Source of the DNA: Synechococcus sp. HJ21-Hayes
GTDB lineage: Bacteria; Cyanobacteriota; Cyanobacteriia; PCC-6307; Cyanobiaceae
Reading direction: 5' to 3'
NCBI RefSeq assembly: GCF_024345835.1
Contig: NZ_JAGQBW010000003.1
Location: forward strand, 124,001 to 188,000
Length of the DNA stretch: 64,000 bases
Positions 50,821 to 59,335 of this stretch are shown here, piece after piece (the first letter of the stretch is position 1; the number at the start of each line of letters is the position of its first letter). The position numbers and the translations under genes are program-made. The notes beneath the pieces were generated by a model. That model had not been told where the DNA came from. It saw only the letters and a program-made list of their open reading frames with translations, and did no database searches.

Positions 50821-50846
50821 TCACCCTTCGGCGCCGCCTTCCCGCC

Positions 50847-51569
50847 ATGGCTCTGCGTCCCTGGAGTCCGGTTCCCATCCACGACTGTGCTGAGCCCCTG
50901 GTGGAGCTCCCCGCCGGTTTGCTCCGGCTCGAGCCCCATCCCTACGCTGGCCTCGGAGCCCCCTACGGAGCGGGTGCCTCGCCCTTCCGGTTGCGAGCGG
51001 CCGTGGTGGAACGCCTGCTAGAAGCGCAGCTGGCGCTGCAGGCCGCAGCCCCAGGTTGGCGACTCGCCATTTTCGATGCCTGGCGGCCCTTGGCGGTGCA
51101 GCGATTCATGGTGGAGCACACCATCGGCGAGGAATGCGCCCGGCTTGGTGTGGATCGTGAGCAACCCTCTGCCCTGTTGGACGCGGTGGTGGCGGAGGTG
51201 GGGCGCTTCTGGGCCCCGCCCAGTGAGGATCCCGCCACACCGCCACCCCACAGCACCGGTGCCGCGGTGGACCTTACCCTTGCCGATGGCTCCGGCATGG
51301 TTGCGAGCATGGGCTCCGCCATCGATGCGATCGGAGCCGTATCAGCACCAGATCACTACCTGGAGGTTGCTGACTCAGTCCAGGAGATCTCCGTGAAGCA
51401 GCAAGCCCAAGAATGGCATCGGCGGCGATGCCTGCTGCGGCATGCCATGGGGGAAGCCGGTTTTGCCCAGCACCCCAACGAGTGGTGGCACTTCAGCTGG
51501 GGGGATCAGCTGTGGGCTTGGCGCCAGGATCAGCCCCAAGCCTGCTACGGCCGTTGGCTGGAGAGCTGA
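50847..51569 (+). CDS. D-alanyl-D-alanine dipeptidase (VanX-like, M15D)
   Basis: The 240-residue product has the VanX zinc-peptidase signature. Zinc ligands are His135 and Asp142 in HSTGAAVDLTLAD and His215 in EWWHF, with catalytic Glu212; Arg80 in DAWRP matches the VanX arginine. VanX-type enzymes hydrolyse free D-Ala-D-Ala; outside resistance clusters they likely recycle peptidoglycan fragments. No signal peptide is visible, so it probably acts in the cytoplasm. No vancomycin-resistance genes (vanH, vanA) lie nearby. Confidence 0.9.
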   Translation: MALRPWSPVPIHDCAEPLVELPAGLLRLEPHPYAGLGAPYGAGASPFRLRAAVVERLLEAQLALQAAAPGWRLAIFDAWRPLAVQRFMVEHTIGEECARLGVDREQPSALLDAVVAEVGRFWAPPSEDPATPPPHSTGAAVDLTLADGSGMVASMGSAIDAIGAVSAPDHYLEVADSVQEISVKQQAQEWHRRRCLLRHAMGEAGFAQHPNEWWHFSWGDQLWAWRQDQPQACYGRWLES

Positions 51570-51732
51570 GGGGAAGGGCTGGACTGGCTTGTAGCCAACG
51601 GTTCAGCGATCTCGCTCGATGCCATGGAGCTCGCCAGAGCGCTGGCCTACGACTTGCTGAGCCCAGTAGCGGGCGCCATCGCCAGCACTGGTGCAGCAAC
51701 CGGAGGGCGACTGACCGTCATCGCGGGGAGCT

Positions 51733-53523
51733 TCATCCCGTGGTGAGGAGATGTTCAACCTGTTCCCGGCCCAGTTTGGCGACGTAATCCCCGAAGCTGC
51801 GCCGACCGCCAACGGCCTTCCAGCCCAGCAGCAGTGGCTCCAGTGTGGTTTCCAGCTTCTCCAGAGGCATGCGCTCTACGTAGGGCTCGGCCAGCCGGCT
51901 GAGGTTCGGGGTGCCCCCTAGCCAGAGTTGGTATTGGTCAACGCCATCCCCCACCAGGCCCAGTTCGGCCATGTAAGGCCTGGCGCAACCGTTGGGGCAG
52001 CCGGTCATGCGCACGAGGATCGGCTTCTCGATCTCCAAGCGCCGCAATTGGCCATCGAGCCGCTCCAGCACATCCGGCAGGATGCGCTCAGCTTCGGTCA
52101 CCGCCAATCCGCAGAGGGGCAGGGCGGGACAGGCGATTGCGTGGCGGGCCAGGAGGGGGGGAGCCTCCGGAGCCGTGATGCCGAGGGCTGCCAAGGCCTC
52201 TCTCACACTGCTGCGCTGGGCGGTGCCAATGTTGCAGAGCAGCAGATCCTGGTTTGGGGTGAGACGGATTTCCAGTTGGTAGGTGTCCACCAACTGCCGC
52301 AGTCCCTGTTTCAGTTCACCCTGTAGGCGGCCGCAGAGCAGGGGTAGGCCCACAAACCACTTGCCGGCGCTCTGGCGATGCCAGCCGAGGTAATCCTGCA
52401 GTTTGGTGGTCGGTTCAAGCCGTAACCCCTTGATCGGGTGCGGGAAGTAGTTGGTCTTGAGCTCCTTCTTGAACCAGGCAATGCCCCGATCGTGGATCAG
52501 ATATTTCATGCGGGCGTGCCGCCTGGTCTGGCGGTCGCCGTAGTCCCGTTGCAAGGCTGCGATCGCTTGAACCAGGTCGAGCACGTGCTCAGCAGCTACG
52601 TAGCCGAGGGGATCGGCCGTGCGCGCGAAGGTTTCCTCCTTGTTGTGGGTGCGCCCCATGCCGCCACCCACGTACACATTGCAGCCCTTAAGGGCGCCAC
52701 TGGCATCGGCGAAGGCCACCAACCCGATGTCCTGGGTCAGCAGATCGACTGAGTTGTCGCCGGGCACCGTCACGGCGCACTTGAACTTGCGGGGCATGTA
52801 CGTGCCGCCGTACAGGGGTTCGTTGGTGTCGCCGCTGAACACCTTGCCCTCCAGCTGACGGGCACGCACCTTCTTCACCGGTGTCGAGGGCTTGATGCGG
52901 TACGACAGTTCCCCGTCCACCCAGAGGTCGAGGTACGACCCCTCGGCGGCCGTTGGTGTGAGCAGATCAGCCACGTCGTCCGCCAGTTGGCGTGCAGCCG
53001 GATAGGCCCCCTTCTCGTAGGGCGCGGCCGGCGCCATCACATTGCGATTGATATCACCACAGGCGGCCAGGGTGGAGCCCATGGAGCGCACAATCGTGCC
53101 GATCACCTCCTTGAGGTTCTCCTTGCGGATGCCGTGCATCTGAAAGGCTTGGCGGGTAGTAGCCCGCAGGGTGCCGTTGCCCAGGCGATCGGCCAGATCA
53201 TCCATGGCCAGATACAAGGCGGCAGGGATTCGGCCCCCCGGGCTGCGCAGACGCAGCATCATCTGCCAGTCCTTGTCCTGGCCCTTGACCCGGTTTTCGC
53301 GGTTGTCCTGTTGATAGCTGCCGTGGAACTTCAGCAGCTGCACTGCCCCATCGGTGAAATGGTGACTGTCGTTGGCCAGCTCGGTGGCCAAGGGCTCCTT
53401 CAGATAGCCACTGTCGGCCTTGAGTTGCTCAAACTTGGTGCGCTCGGCTCCAGTGGCGAGGCAGGGAGAGAAGGCCGGATCGGCAGCGGTGCCCTCTGAG
53501 GTCTGCCCTGGAGTCACGGTCAC
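51733..53523 (-). CDS. sir: Ferredoxin-dependent sulfite reductase
   Basis: Sir reduces sulfite to sulfide by six electrons in assimilatory sulfur metabolism. The 596-residue product has the two cysteine pairs that hold the [4Fe-4S]-siroheme: Cys-x5-Cys in ACPALPLCGLAV and Cys-x3-Cys in TGCPNGCARPY. The siroheme-binding arginine/lysine region TLRATTRQAFQMHGI is also present. Length and the plant-like C-terminus fit the ferredoxin (not NADPH) type. The ATG at 53523 diverges from glyS. About 160 bases between it and the VanX gene hold nothing convincing. Confidence 0.96.
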   Translation of the reverse strand: MTVTPGQTSEGTAADPAFSPCLATGAERTKFEQLKADSGYLKEPLATELANDSHHFTDGAVQLLKFHGSYQQDNRENRVKGQDKDWQMMLRLRSPGGRIPAALYLAMDDLADRLGNGTLRATTRQAFQMHGIRKENLKEVIGTIVRSMGSTLAACGDINRNVMAPAAPYEKGAYPAARQLADDVADLLTPTAAEGSYLDLWVDGELSYRIKPSTPVKKVRARQLEGKVFSGDTNEPLYGGTYMPRKFKCAVTVPGDNSVDLLTQDIGLVAFADASGALKGCNVYVGGGMGRTHNKEETFARTADPLGYVAAEHVLDLVQAIAALQRDYGDRQTRRHARMKYLIHDRGIAWFKKELKTNYFPHPIKGLRLEPTTKLQDYLGWHRQSAGKWFVGLPLLCGRLQGELKQGLRQLVDTYQLEIRLTPNQDLLLCNIGTAQRSSVREALAALGITAPEAPPLLARHAIACPALPLCGLAVTEAERILPDVLERLDGQLRRLEIEKPILVRMTGCPNGCARPYMAELGLVGDGVDQYQLWLGGTPNLSRLAEPYVERMPLEKLETTLEPLLLGWKAVGGRRSFGDYVAKLGREQVEHLLTTG

Positions 53524-53619
53524 GGCGTCGCCACTTACCTCGCTCGACCGTAGCGAAACGGGCGCAGGGCTTCGGGCGCAGGGCTTTCAATACAGTGCTT
53601 GGCTGCCGTGGCCTGCTCT

Positions 53620-55785
53620 GTGTCGACCTTTCTTCTTGAGATTGGAACCGAGGAGCTCCCCGCCGATTTCGCACGCCTTGCCCTGCCACAGCTGGAGCAG
53701 AGGGTCCGCTCCGACCTGGCAGAGCAGCGTCTGGGCCATGGGTTGATCCACTGCACCAGCACCCCACGCCGGCTGGCTCTGCTGGTGGAGGAGTTGCCAG
53801 CCAACGCCGCCGATCTCGAGGAAGACCGCAAGGGGCCCCCCGCAGGCCAGGCCTTCAAGGATGGGATGCCCACCCAGGCGGCGATCGGCTTTGCCAAGCG
53901 CTGTGGCATTGAGCCCGCTGCCCTGGAGGTTCGCGACACTCCGAAGGGCCCGTTTGTGTTTGCCCGTGTCCTGGAGCAGGGACGCTCCAGTGTGGAGGTG
54001 CTGGCCGAACACATTCCCCAGTGGATCCAGGCGTTGCAGGGACGTCGCTTTATGCGTTGGGGCGAGGGGGAGAGTCGTTTTTCCCGCCCGGTGCGCTGGT
54101 TGGTGGCGCTGCTGGATTCAGCCGTGATTCCCGTCACGCTTCAGGGCAGTGATCCGCTGGTCCAGGCCGGCAACCTGAGCCGTGGCCATCGCCTGCTGGC
54201 CGACTCCGTGGTGATCCCTTCTGCCCAGGCTTACGCCGAGACCCTCGCGGGGGTGGGCGTGGAGGTGCAACGCAGCAGTCGAGCCGATTCCATTCGCTCT
54301 GCCGTTACCCAGGCGGCTGGCGCCCTGCAGGGCCGTCCCGACCTGCCAGACAACCTCTTTGAAGAGCTCACGGACCTGGTGGAAGCCCCTATGCTGATCG
54401 AGGGTTCTGTGGATGGCCACTACCTGGGCCTACCCGCGGAAGTGCTCAGCACGGTGATGCGATCCCACCAGCGCTATGTGCCCCTCTACCGCCAAGACGC
54501 TGCGGTTGACCCCCTCGCCCTGGAGGCCAGCACCAGCCTGTTGCCCACGTTCCTGTTCATCGGTAATGGCCTGCCCGCCGCCACCGAGACGGTGCGCCGT
54601 GGCAATGAACGCGTGCTCAAGGCACGCCTGGCGGATGCCGAATTCTTTCTGCAGGCCGATCGAGCCGTGCCCAGCATCGACCGCCGTGATCAGCTCGCCC
54701 GGGTCACCTTTGCCGAGGGGCTCGGTTCCCTCCGCGATCGGGTGGAACGGCTGGAGTGGCTCACCGATGTGGTGCTCGAGCAGCTGAACCTGGCCCAGAC
54801 GGCCGCAGAGCATGCCCGCCGTGCCGCGCACCTCTGTAAACACGATCTGGTGAGCCAGATGGTGGGCGAGTTCCCCGAGCTGCAGGGGCTGATGGGGGGC
54901 AAGTATCTGTTGGCCGAGGGTGAACACCGTGGGGTGGCTCTGGCCGTGGTGGAGCACTACCTGCCCAAAGGTGCTGGCGACCAGCTGCCCAGCTCCGACG
55001 CCGGCGCGGTGGTGGCACTAGCCGAACGTCTTGAGCTGTTGTTAAGCATCTATGCCAAGGGGGAGCGTCCCAGCGGCTCCTCCGATCCTTATGCCCTGCG
55101 CCGGGCCGGCAATGGCCTTTTGCAGATTCTCTGGAACCGCGGCTGGAGCTTCGATCTGCTGGCCTTGCTGGAACGGGCCACCGTTCATTGGGGCCAGTTG
55201 CTGCCGCACTTCCAGGTGGATGCGGCTGGCCTTAGCGCTGAATTGGCTGAGTTTTTGCGCCAGCGCCTGGTGAGCCTGCTGGAGGAGGAGAGCTTCGATC
55301 CGGATCTTGTTCAGGCCGTGGCAGGTGACGGCGTGGCTCTGGAGAGGGTGATCCGAGATCCCGGCGATGTCCGCCAGCGGGTGGAGCTGCTTTCAGAGCT
55401 TCGCCTCACGGGGGATCTCGCCGCTGTTCAGGCTGTGGTGACTCGAGCAGCCCGTTTGGCGGACAAGGGAACCCTGGAGCCTGCCGTGCTCAGTGCCACT
55501 GGGGTTGTGGATCCTGCGCTGTTTGAACAGCCCAGTGAAGCCGCCATGCTCGCGGTGCTGAGTGGACTGGAGCCGATCGCCACCGGACCCTCCGCTAATC
55601 GCTATCGCGAGTTGGCGGTGGGGCTGAGCGCCGGTGCAGAGGCCCTGGCCGCCTTCTTTGACGGAGATTCCAGCGTGATGGTGATGGCCGACGACGCAGC
55701 CGTACGGACGAACCGACTGAATTTGTTGGGTGTGCTGCGCAACCAGGCGGCAGTTCTGGCGGATTTCCGCCGGATTTCCGGCTGA
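53620..55785 (+). CDS. glyS: Glycyl-tRNA synthetase beta subunit
   Basis: The beta subunit of the tetrameric alpha2beta2 glycyl-tRNA synthetase binds tRNA-Gly. The 721-residue product begins VSTFLLEIGTEELPADFARLALPQLEQRV (in pieces), the family start, with the GRRFMRWGEGESRFSRPVRWLVAL region and a C-terminal anticodon-binding domain with SDPYALRRAGNGLL. The start is taken as the GTG at 53620; a GTG at 53608 and a TTG at 53599 are also in frame. The alpha subunit (glyQ) is not in the window. Confidence 0.95.
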   Translation: MSTFLLEIGTEELPADFARLALPQLEQRVRSDLAEQRLGHGLIHCTSTPRRLALLVEELPANAADLEEDRKGPPAGQAFKDGMPTQAAIGFAKRCGIEPAALEVRDTPKGPFVFARVLEQGRSSVEVLAEHIPQWIQALQGRRFMRWGEGESRFSRPVRWLVALLDSAVIPVTLQGSDPLVQAGNLSRGHRLLADSVVIPSAQAYAETLAGVGVEVQRSSRADSIRSAVTQAAGALQGRPDLPDNLFEELTDLVEAPMLIEGSVDGHYLGLPAEVLSTVMRSHQRYVPLYRQDAAVDPLALEASTSLLPTFLFIGNGLPAATETVRRGNERVLKARLADAEFFLQADRAVPSIDRRDQLARVTFAEGLGSLRDRVERLEWLTDVVLEQLNLAQTAAEHARRAAHLCKHDLVSQMVGEFPELQGLMGGKYLLAEGEHRGVALAVVEHYLPKGAGDQLPSSDAGAVVALAERLELLLSIYAKGERPSGSSDPYALRRAGNGLLQILWNRGWSFDLLALLERATVHWGQLLPHFQVDAAGLSAELAEFLRQRLVSLLEEESFDPDLVQAVAGDGVALERVIRDPGDVRQRVELLSELRLTGDLAAVQAVVTRAARLADKGTLEPAVLSATGVVDPALFEQPSEAAMLAVLSGLEPIATGPSANRYRELAVGLSAGAEALAAFFDGDSSVMVMADDAAVRTNRLNLLGVLRNQAAVLADFRRISG

Positions 55786-55819
55786 TTGCAGGTCAGAGCT
55801 GCGTAGGCTGAGGCTTGAG

Positions 55820-55859
55820 CAGGTGACCTGGTGCACCTGAGTGCCAGGGCAATCACCTG
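55820..55859. repeat. Nested inverted repeat after glyS
   Basis: CAGGTG (55820-55825) pairs with CACCTG (55854-55859), and inside it CCTGG (55827-55831) pairs with CCAGG (55844-55848). The loop contains GGTGCACC as a further palindrome. It lies in the 116-base gap between glyS and the desaturase. There is no T run, so it may be a Rho-type 3' structure or an operator; its role is unknown. Confidence 0.45.
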
Positions 55860-55901
55860 AACTCCACGTCTTCCAGCCTCCAGGGCGTCACCGTACGTCC
55901 G

Positions 55902-57014
55902 ATGTCCGTTCAGCCCCGCAGTCGCCGGGATTTCAACCTGGTGGGCTTCCGGCAGCGCGACAACCGCATCGCGGCCTGGCAACTGGTCACAACCCTGGTG
56001 CCAACCGCAGTGCTCTGGGCGATGGTGCCCTCCCTGGCAGCAGCACCCGGGGTCGTACGCCTGCTGCTGCTACCCGTCCTGGCTCTGCTGGTGTTGTTCT
56101 CCGCCCGCAGCTTTTCGCTGATGCATGACTGCGGCCATGATTCGCTGTGGTCGAGTCCCCAACTGAATCGCCTTACTGGCTTCCTGCTGGGTGGCGTGAA
56201 TGCCATCCCCCAGTACCCCTGGTCACGGGGCCATGCCTTTCACCACAAACACAATGGCAACTGGGAGCTCTATCGCGGGCCCTCAGCGCTACTCAGTGTT
56301 GAGCAATTTCGAAAGCTGTCACCCGCTGAACAACGGCGCTATGCCATCACTAGGCATCCGTTGATGCTCTTCCCCGGTGGCTTCTTCTATCTCATCCTGC
56401 GGCCGAGGTTGCAGTTGATTCTGGGTGTGTGGCAATGGGGGGGCACCATGCTGCGGCATCTGGCCACCAATGGATGGCGAAAATGGACAGAGCTTCCCAG
56501 GCTCACCCGTGAGTTTCGTTCTGGCCATTGGTACACCGCCGGTGAGTTTTACGATCTCGTGCTGAACAATCTTGTTGTTCTCGGTAGCTGGTGGCTGATG
56601 GGCCGCTGGCTGGGCTACGGCCTGTTCTGGTCGTGCTACGCCACTGTGATGACCTTCTCGGCAGCCATCTTCATCTGTATCTTCTTTGTCCAGCACAACT
56701 ACCCTGGTTCCTATGCCCATGGAACGGATGGGTGGAGTTATTTCAAGGGTGCCATTGATGGTAGTAGCAACCTGCTGCTGCCGCCAATTCTGAACTGGTT
56801 CTCCGCTGATATTGCCTTCCATAGTATTCACCATCTCTGTGAGCGGATTCCCAACTACCGGCTACGGGCCTGCCACGAAGCCCATGCCCACCTCCTAGAG
56901 AGCTGCACCTATTTGCGAATTCGAGATATTCCAGCCTGCTTCAGGCTGATTCTCTGGGATAGCCAAGCCAAGCAATTGGTGTCGATTCATACGGCTCTTC
57001 AAGCCAGTTTCTAG
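55902..57014 (+). CDS. Fatty acid desaturase family protein
   Basis: The 370-residue membrane protein has the three histidine boxes of membrane-bound di-iron desaturases: HDCGHDS, HAFHHKHNG and HSIHHL, with hydrophobic segments near 30-65, 155-180 and 210-245. It resembles the acyl-lipid desaturase group (DesA/DesB-like boxes) more than the DesC type, but the exact substrate and double-bond position cannot be read. The 3' two thirds are visibly richer in A and T than the neighbours. A bidirectional terminator follows, shared with convergent chlP. Confidence 0.85.
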   Translation: MSVQPRSRRDFNLVGFRQRDNRIAAWQLVTTLVPTAVLWAMVPSLAAAPGVVRLLLLPVLALLVLFSARSFSLMHDCGHDSLWSSPQLNRLTGFLLGGVNAIPQYPWSRGHAFHHKHNGNWELYRGPSALLSVEQFRKLSPAEQRRYAITRHPLMLFPGGFFYLILRPRLQLILGVWQWGGTMLRHLATNGWRKWTELPRLTREFRSGHWYTAGEFYDLVLNNLVVLGSWWLMGRWLGYGLFWSCYATVMTFSAAIFICIFFVQHNYPGSYAHGTDGWSYFKGAIDGSSNLLLPPILNWFSADIAFHSIHHLCERIPNYRLRACHEAHAHLLESCTYLRIRDIPACFRLILWDSQAKQLVSIHTALQASF

Positions 57015-57018
57015 GCAT

Positions 57019-57050
57019 AAAAAAGAACCTGGCTCCAGCCAGGTTCTTTT
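57019..57050. terminator. Bidirectional terminator between desaturase and chlP
   Basis: AAAAGAACCTGGC (57021-57033) and GCCAGGTTCTTTT (57038-57050) form a perfect 13-pair stem with a four-base loop. It ends in TTTT on the plus strand and has an A run on the other side, giving a T run on the minus strand. It lies five bases after the desaturase stop and 39 bases from the end of chlP, so it should end both convergent transcripts. Confidence 0.9.
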
Positions 57051-57088
57051 GAGAACTGACGCGCTAGCGCTTTGTCAAACGCTGAATC

Positions 57089-58477
57089 TCAGCCTTTGCC
57101 TGCGAGGGCCGGTTCACGCTCATCGTTTTCGGCTGCTGCTGAGGCGGTTTGGGCTGCTTTCTGCCCGCGCACCTTGATTCCGCCTTTGATGGTGCTCACT
57201 GCCAGCATCGCGTTCACTTCTGCGTCTTCGCGCACAGCGCTGGGTACGGGCTTGTAACCCTGAGGTGCCAAGGCGTTGCCGCGGAGAACAGACCCGAGGG
57301 TGAGCAGGGTGAGCTTGAGCTGCTGCCAGGGGTTCATGGTTACCACCCGCTTGTACAGGTAGCTGTCGAAGGTGAGGCGCTGCACGTCTTTGTCATCACA
57401 CATCTCCACGAAAGCCTCGCGAGCCGCATCGTTGCGGTAGAAGATGTTTTGCAGGATTTCCAGAACCTTGTAGGTGGCACCGTATTGGCGGTCCCACTTC
57501 TTCAGGTATTTCTTGAGATCAGCCTCGGTGGGCACCTTGGTGCCACCTGCGCTGGATTCCACGATTTGCTCGGCACACATACGGCCGCTCTTAGCGGCAA
57601 AGTAGATGCCTTCACCAGAGCTCTTGGTCACGTAGCCGGCGGCATCACCCACGAGGGCCATGCGACCCACAACCCGGCGGGGGCGTGGATGCTCAGGAAT
57701 CGGATGGGCTTCTACCTTGATCACTTCACCGTTCACGAGGCGCTTCTTGGCACGCTCGCGGATGCCCTCCTGCAGGCTCTTGATTAGGGCCTGATTGTTC
57801 TGCATGGTGCCGGTGCCCACCGCCACGTGGTCGTACTTGGGGAACACCCAGGCATAGAAATCAGGAGAAACGTCGGTGCCGACGTACATCTCAGCCAGGC
57901 TTTCGTAATACTTCATCTCCTCGGCAGGAAGCTTGATGCGCTCCTGAAAGGCGATGGCCACGTTGTAATCGCCGGCATCCATGGCCTTGGCCACACGGCT
58001 GTTGGCTCCGTCGGCGCCAATGATCAGATCCACCTCAAGGGTTTTGGCCTCACCGGTGGCCTCACCGGCGGCGTAGTCCGAATAGGTGAGGGTGTAAGGG
58101 CCCTGGCGGTTGGCACCGGTATCAATCTTGGTTACGAGACCGTTCACCAGGTGAGCACCCAGATCGGCGGCACGGTCGCGAAGGAAGGCATCCATCACCT
58201 CGCGACGGCACATGCCGATGTATTCGCCCTCGTTCTCCAGGTTGATGTCCACCTCGCGGTTGGAGGGGGAGATCATCTTCATGTTGCGGACCTTGCGGTC
58301 GATGATCGACTCAGGCAGGTCAAATTCGGCCACCATGCACAGGGGAATGGCGCCACCACAGGGCTTGGCGTTATCGAGTTTGCGCTCGAAGATCCAAGTT
58401 TGGATGCCGGCCTTGGCCAGCACTTCCGCAGCACAGGATCCGCTCGGGCCGCCGCCCACCACCGCGACTCGCAACAT
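57089..58477 (-). CDS. chlP: Geranylgeranyl reductase
   Basis: ChlP reduces the geranylgeranyl group to phytyl for chlorophyll and tocopherol. The 462-residue flavoprotein begins MLRVAVVGGGPSGSCAAEVL with the FAD-binding GxGxxG fold; a second FAD motif is GADGANSRVAKAM and a third is ALVGDAAGYVTKSSGEGI. The IFERKLDNAKPCGGAIPLCM segment is specific to ChlP. The ATG at 58477 was chosen over one 15 codons upstream. The C-terminus is alanine- and glutamate-rich and variable. Diverges from the VanY-like gene. Confidence 0.97.
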   Translation of the reverse strand: MLRVAVVGGGPSGSCAAEVLAKAGIQTWIFERKLDNAKPCGGAIPLCMVAEFDLPESIIDRKVRNMKMISPSNREVDINLENEGEYIGMCRREVMDAFLRDRAADLGAHLVNGLVTKIDTGANRQGPYTLTYSDYAAGEATGEAKTLEVDLIIGADGANSRVAKAMDAGDYNVAIAFQERIKLPAEEMKYYESLAEMYVGTDVSPDFYAWVFPKYDHVAVGTGTMQNNQALIKSLQEGIRERAKKRLVNGEVIKVEAHPIPEHPRPRRVVGRMALVGDAAGYVTKSSGEGIYFAAKSGRMCAEQIVESSAGGTKVPTEADLKKYLKKWDRQYGATYKVLEILQNIFYRNDAAREAFVEMCDDKDVQRLTFDSYLYKRVVTMNPWQQLKLTLLTLGSVLRGNALAPQGYKPVPSAVREDAEVNAMLAVSTIKGGIKVRGQKAAQTASAAAENDEREPALAGKG

Positions 58478-58588
58478 CTTGAAACCCGCTCCGCCAGAAG
58501 GATGTTGGGGCGAAGCTAACACTGTTGATTCGTCTGCTGCTGGCGTGTGTGAGCCATCGGCCTACGATCGGCCAACGCCAATGCTGGG

Positions 58589-59335
58589 GTGAGTCGGTTG
58601 CCAAGCGCCGGTCGGGTTCCGTCAGCCCTGAGGGACGACATCCCCCTGGCCCGTCGCACCGTGTCCCCGGCGCTCCGCCGCACGGGCGGTTTCCGCCGTG
58701 GCCTGGTGGCCGCCGCCCTGTTGCTCGGTGGCTGTGCCGCTGGACTGATTGTGTTTCCCCAGCCCCTACGTCGGCTGCTGGCACCGCCTCCCGTTCAGGG
58801 TTTGAGCGCTCGCCCGGGATTGGATGGCCGGTTGCTCGGCCACTTCCCCTATGGCGAGGCCACGGACGCTGATCTGGTGAGCATTGCCCCTGGCCTGGAG
58901 CTCCATGCCGATGCCGCAGAAGCTCTGGTGGCCATGCAGGAGGCAGCACGAGCTGAGGGCATTGACCTGCTGGTTCTGAGTGCTTTCCGTTCGATCGCCA
59001 GCCAGAAGCACATCTTTTTTGACGTGAAATCCGAGCGCAACCAGAGCGCCCAGCAACGGGCTCAGGTGAGTGCTCCACCTGGGTATTCAGAACACAGCAC
59101 GGGCTATGCGGTGGATTTGGGCGATGCCCGCCGTCCCGCCACCAACCTCTCGGTGGCGTTTGAGACCACCGAGGCCTTTGCCTGGTTGCAGACCCATGCC
59201 AATCGCTTTCACTTTCGCCTGTCCTTTCCCGTTGGCAATGGCCAGGGCGTGAGCTACGAACCCTGGCACTGGCGCTTTGAGGGTTCGGCCGAGGCCCTCA
59301 AGACCTTTGAGCCAGCCCAGCGGTTGGATCGCTGA
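58589..59335 (+). CDS. D-alanyl-D-alanine carboxypeptidase family (VanY-like, M15B)
   Basis: The 248-residue product has an N-terminal membrane segment (about 38-58) and a periplasmic zinc peptidase domain. The ligands are His169 and Asp176 in YSEHSTGYAVDLGDA and His227 in EPWHWRF with Glu224. The SAFRSIASQKHIFFDVK region precedes them. M15B enzymes trim D-alanine from peptidoglycan stem peptides. The GTG at 58589 begins it. A cysteine in LLGGCAAG at 49 resembles a lipobox but lies far in. Its stop overlaps the U32 ATG as TGATG. Confidence 0.9.
   Translation: MSRLPSAGRVPSALRDDIPLARRTVSPALRRTGGFRRGLVAAALLLGGCAAGLIVFPQPLRRLLAPPPVQGLSARPGLDGRLLGHFPYGEATDADLVSIAPGLELHADAAEALVAMQEAARAEGIDLLVLSAFRSIASQKHIFFDVKSERNQSAQQRAQVSAPPGYSEHSTGYAVDLGDARRPATNLSVAFETTEAFAWLQTHANRFHFRLSFPVGNGQGVSYEPWHWRFEGSAEALKTFEPAQRLDR

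Noticed and set aside
51624-51746. 40-codon frame (MELARALAYDLLSPVAG start) after the VanX-like gene
   Set aside because: It has an ATG but no recognisable ribosome binding site or family and overlaps the 3' end of sir; not enough to call a gene.
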